A stretch of DNA of 64,000 bases from Triatoma infestans (Eukaryota > Arthropoda > Insecta > Hemiptera > Reduviidae), in NCBI GenBank assembly GCA_011037195.1, contig JAAEAF010003140.1:26952-90951 (forward strand), read 5' to 3'. Position 1 is the stretch's first letter. Each line of letters begins with the position of its first letter. The translations under genes and the position numbers were made by a program. Shown one piece after another: positions 63,690 to 64,000 of this stretch. The notes beneath the pieces are model-generated. The model saw only the letters and a list, made by a program, of their open reading frames with translations. It searched no databases and was not told the origin of the DNA.

Positions 63690-64000
63690 TACATATTATA
63701 TAACGGATCCAACAATTTTCTTTTGACTTCATTTACTATCTACACACATAAAATAATCACAGAATTTTTTTTTTTTTGAGAGTTTTGGAAGAATAGTAGC
63801 CTCTTAAGTAAAAGTAGTATTATATTGATGGCGTTGGTAGAATTTCTAATTTGAAGAAAATCGTTTAACTTTAACAGAATATAGTATTTTAAGTTACTTT
63901 TTTTTTTCATTTTCCCGAAAATGACTAAAACAATATCCTATAAACTTGGGAGTACTAAAGTGCGCCCAGATATAAATCGTATCACTTTTATTTGTAACAA
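63690..64000 (-). repeat. Family H subfamily B module, runs off the window
   Basis: TGACTTCATTTACTATCTAC, AGAGTTTTGGAAGAATAGTA, TCTAATTTGAAGAAAATCGT and AATGACTAAAACAATATCCT, in reverse orientation. Confidence 0.5.

Overview
This is a eukaryotic, AT-rich window with no supportable host gene. Almost everything recognisable is a transposable element or its remains. LINE reverse transcriptase and RNase H fragments, Penelope-like GIY-YIG endonuclease fragments, tRNA-derived SINEs, hAT and PIF/Harbinger DNA transposons and a very abundant non-coding repeat are layered and nested into one another. The mix and the LINE protein style suggest an arthropod, most likely an insect and possibly a hemipteran; that is inference from family resemblance and not a species call.

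The backbone is a repeat called 'family H' here. One end reads TCTGGTGTGAAACACTCAC and then ACTTTCTCTTACTCC. The other end is a palindrome built from the same 15-mer, followed at once by foreign DNA. Copies of about 1 kb occur at 9465-10590, 21187-22177, 40628-41635, 50590-51638 and 52230-53258, with dozens of fragments of at least two subfamilies. It has no coding capacity, contains two to three ~305-bp modules and a (GT)n tract, and occurs in head-to-tail tandems. Asymmetric inverted ends, a terminal palindrome, a microsatellite and tandem copies resemble Helentron-associated (HINE/DINE-like) elements.

Region by region. 0-8 kb: RTE-type LINE remnant, a ~0.7-kb inverted duplication, an LTR-like direct repeat, a 1.9-kb non-autonomous hAT with an 8-bp target duplication, a SINE joined to LINE 3' sequence. 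8-20 kb: SINEs, family H tandem, PLE endonuclease remnant, RNase H LINE tails, and a 5'-truncated LINE with perfect 14-bp target duplications. 20-32 kb: family H copies carrying small palindromic 'family P' elements with 13-bp target duplications and hammerhead-like motifs, a second PLE endonuclease, LINE and SINE copies. 32-45 kb: mariner-like transposase remnant, LINE endonuclease-like and RT fragments, a fold-back MITE, more family H. 45-56 kb: two LINEs joined head to head, an 86-aa ORF of unknown origin inside a family H copy, and a 594-bp LINE-derived element with a 14-bp target duplication. 56-64 kb: family H, a 28S rRNA-derived pseudogene, a Harbinger MITE, a Jockey-like LINE split by a SINE, family P and H fragments.

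Functionally the window is a record of parasites using one another. LINE 3' ends are shared with a SINE, PLE-derived palindromes lack protein but bear retrotransposition-type target duplications, and family H is both the main insertion target and the main passenger. Stretches with nothing recognised are listed as such.
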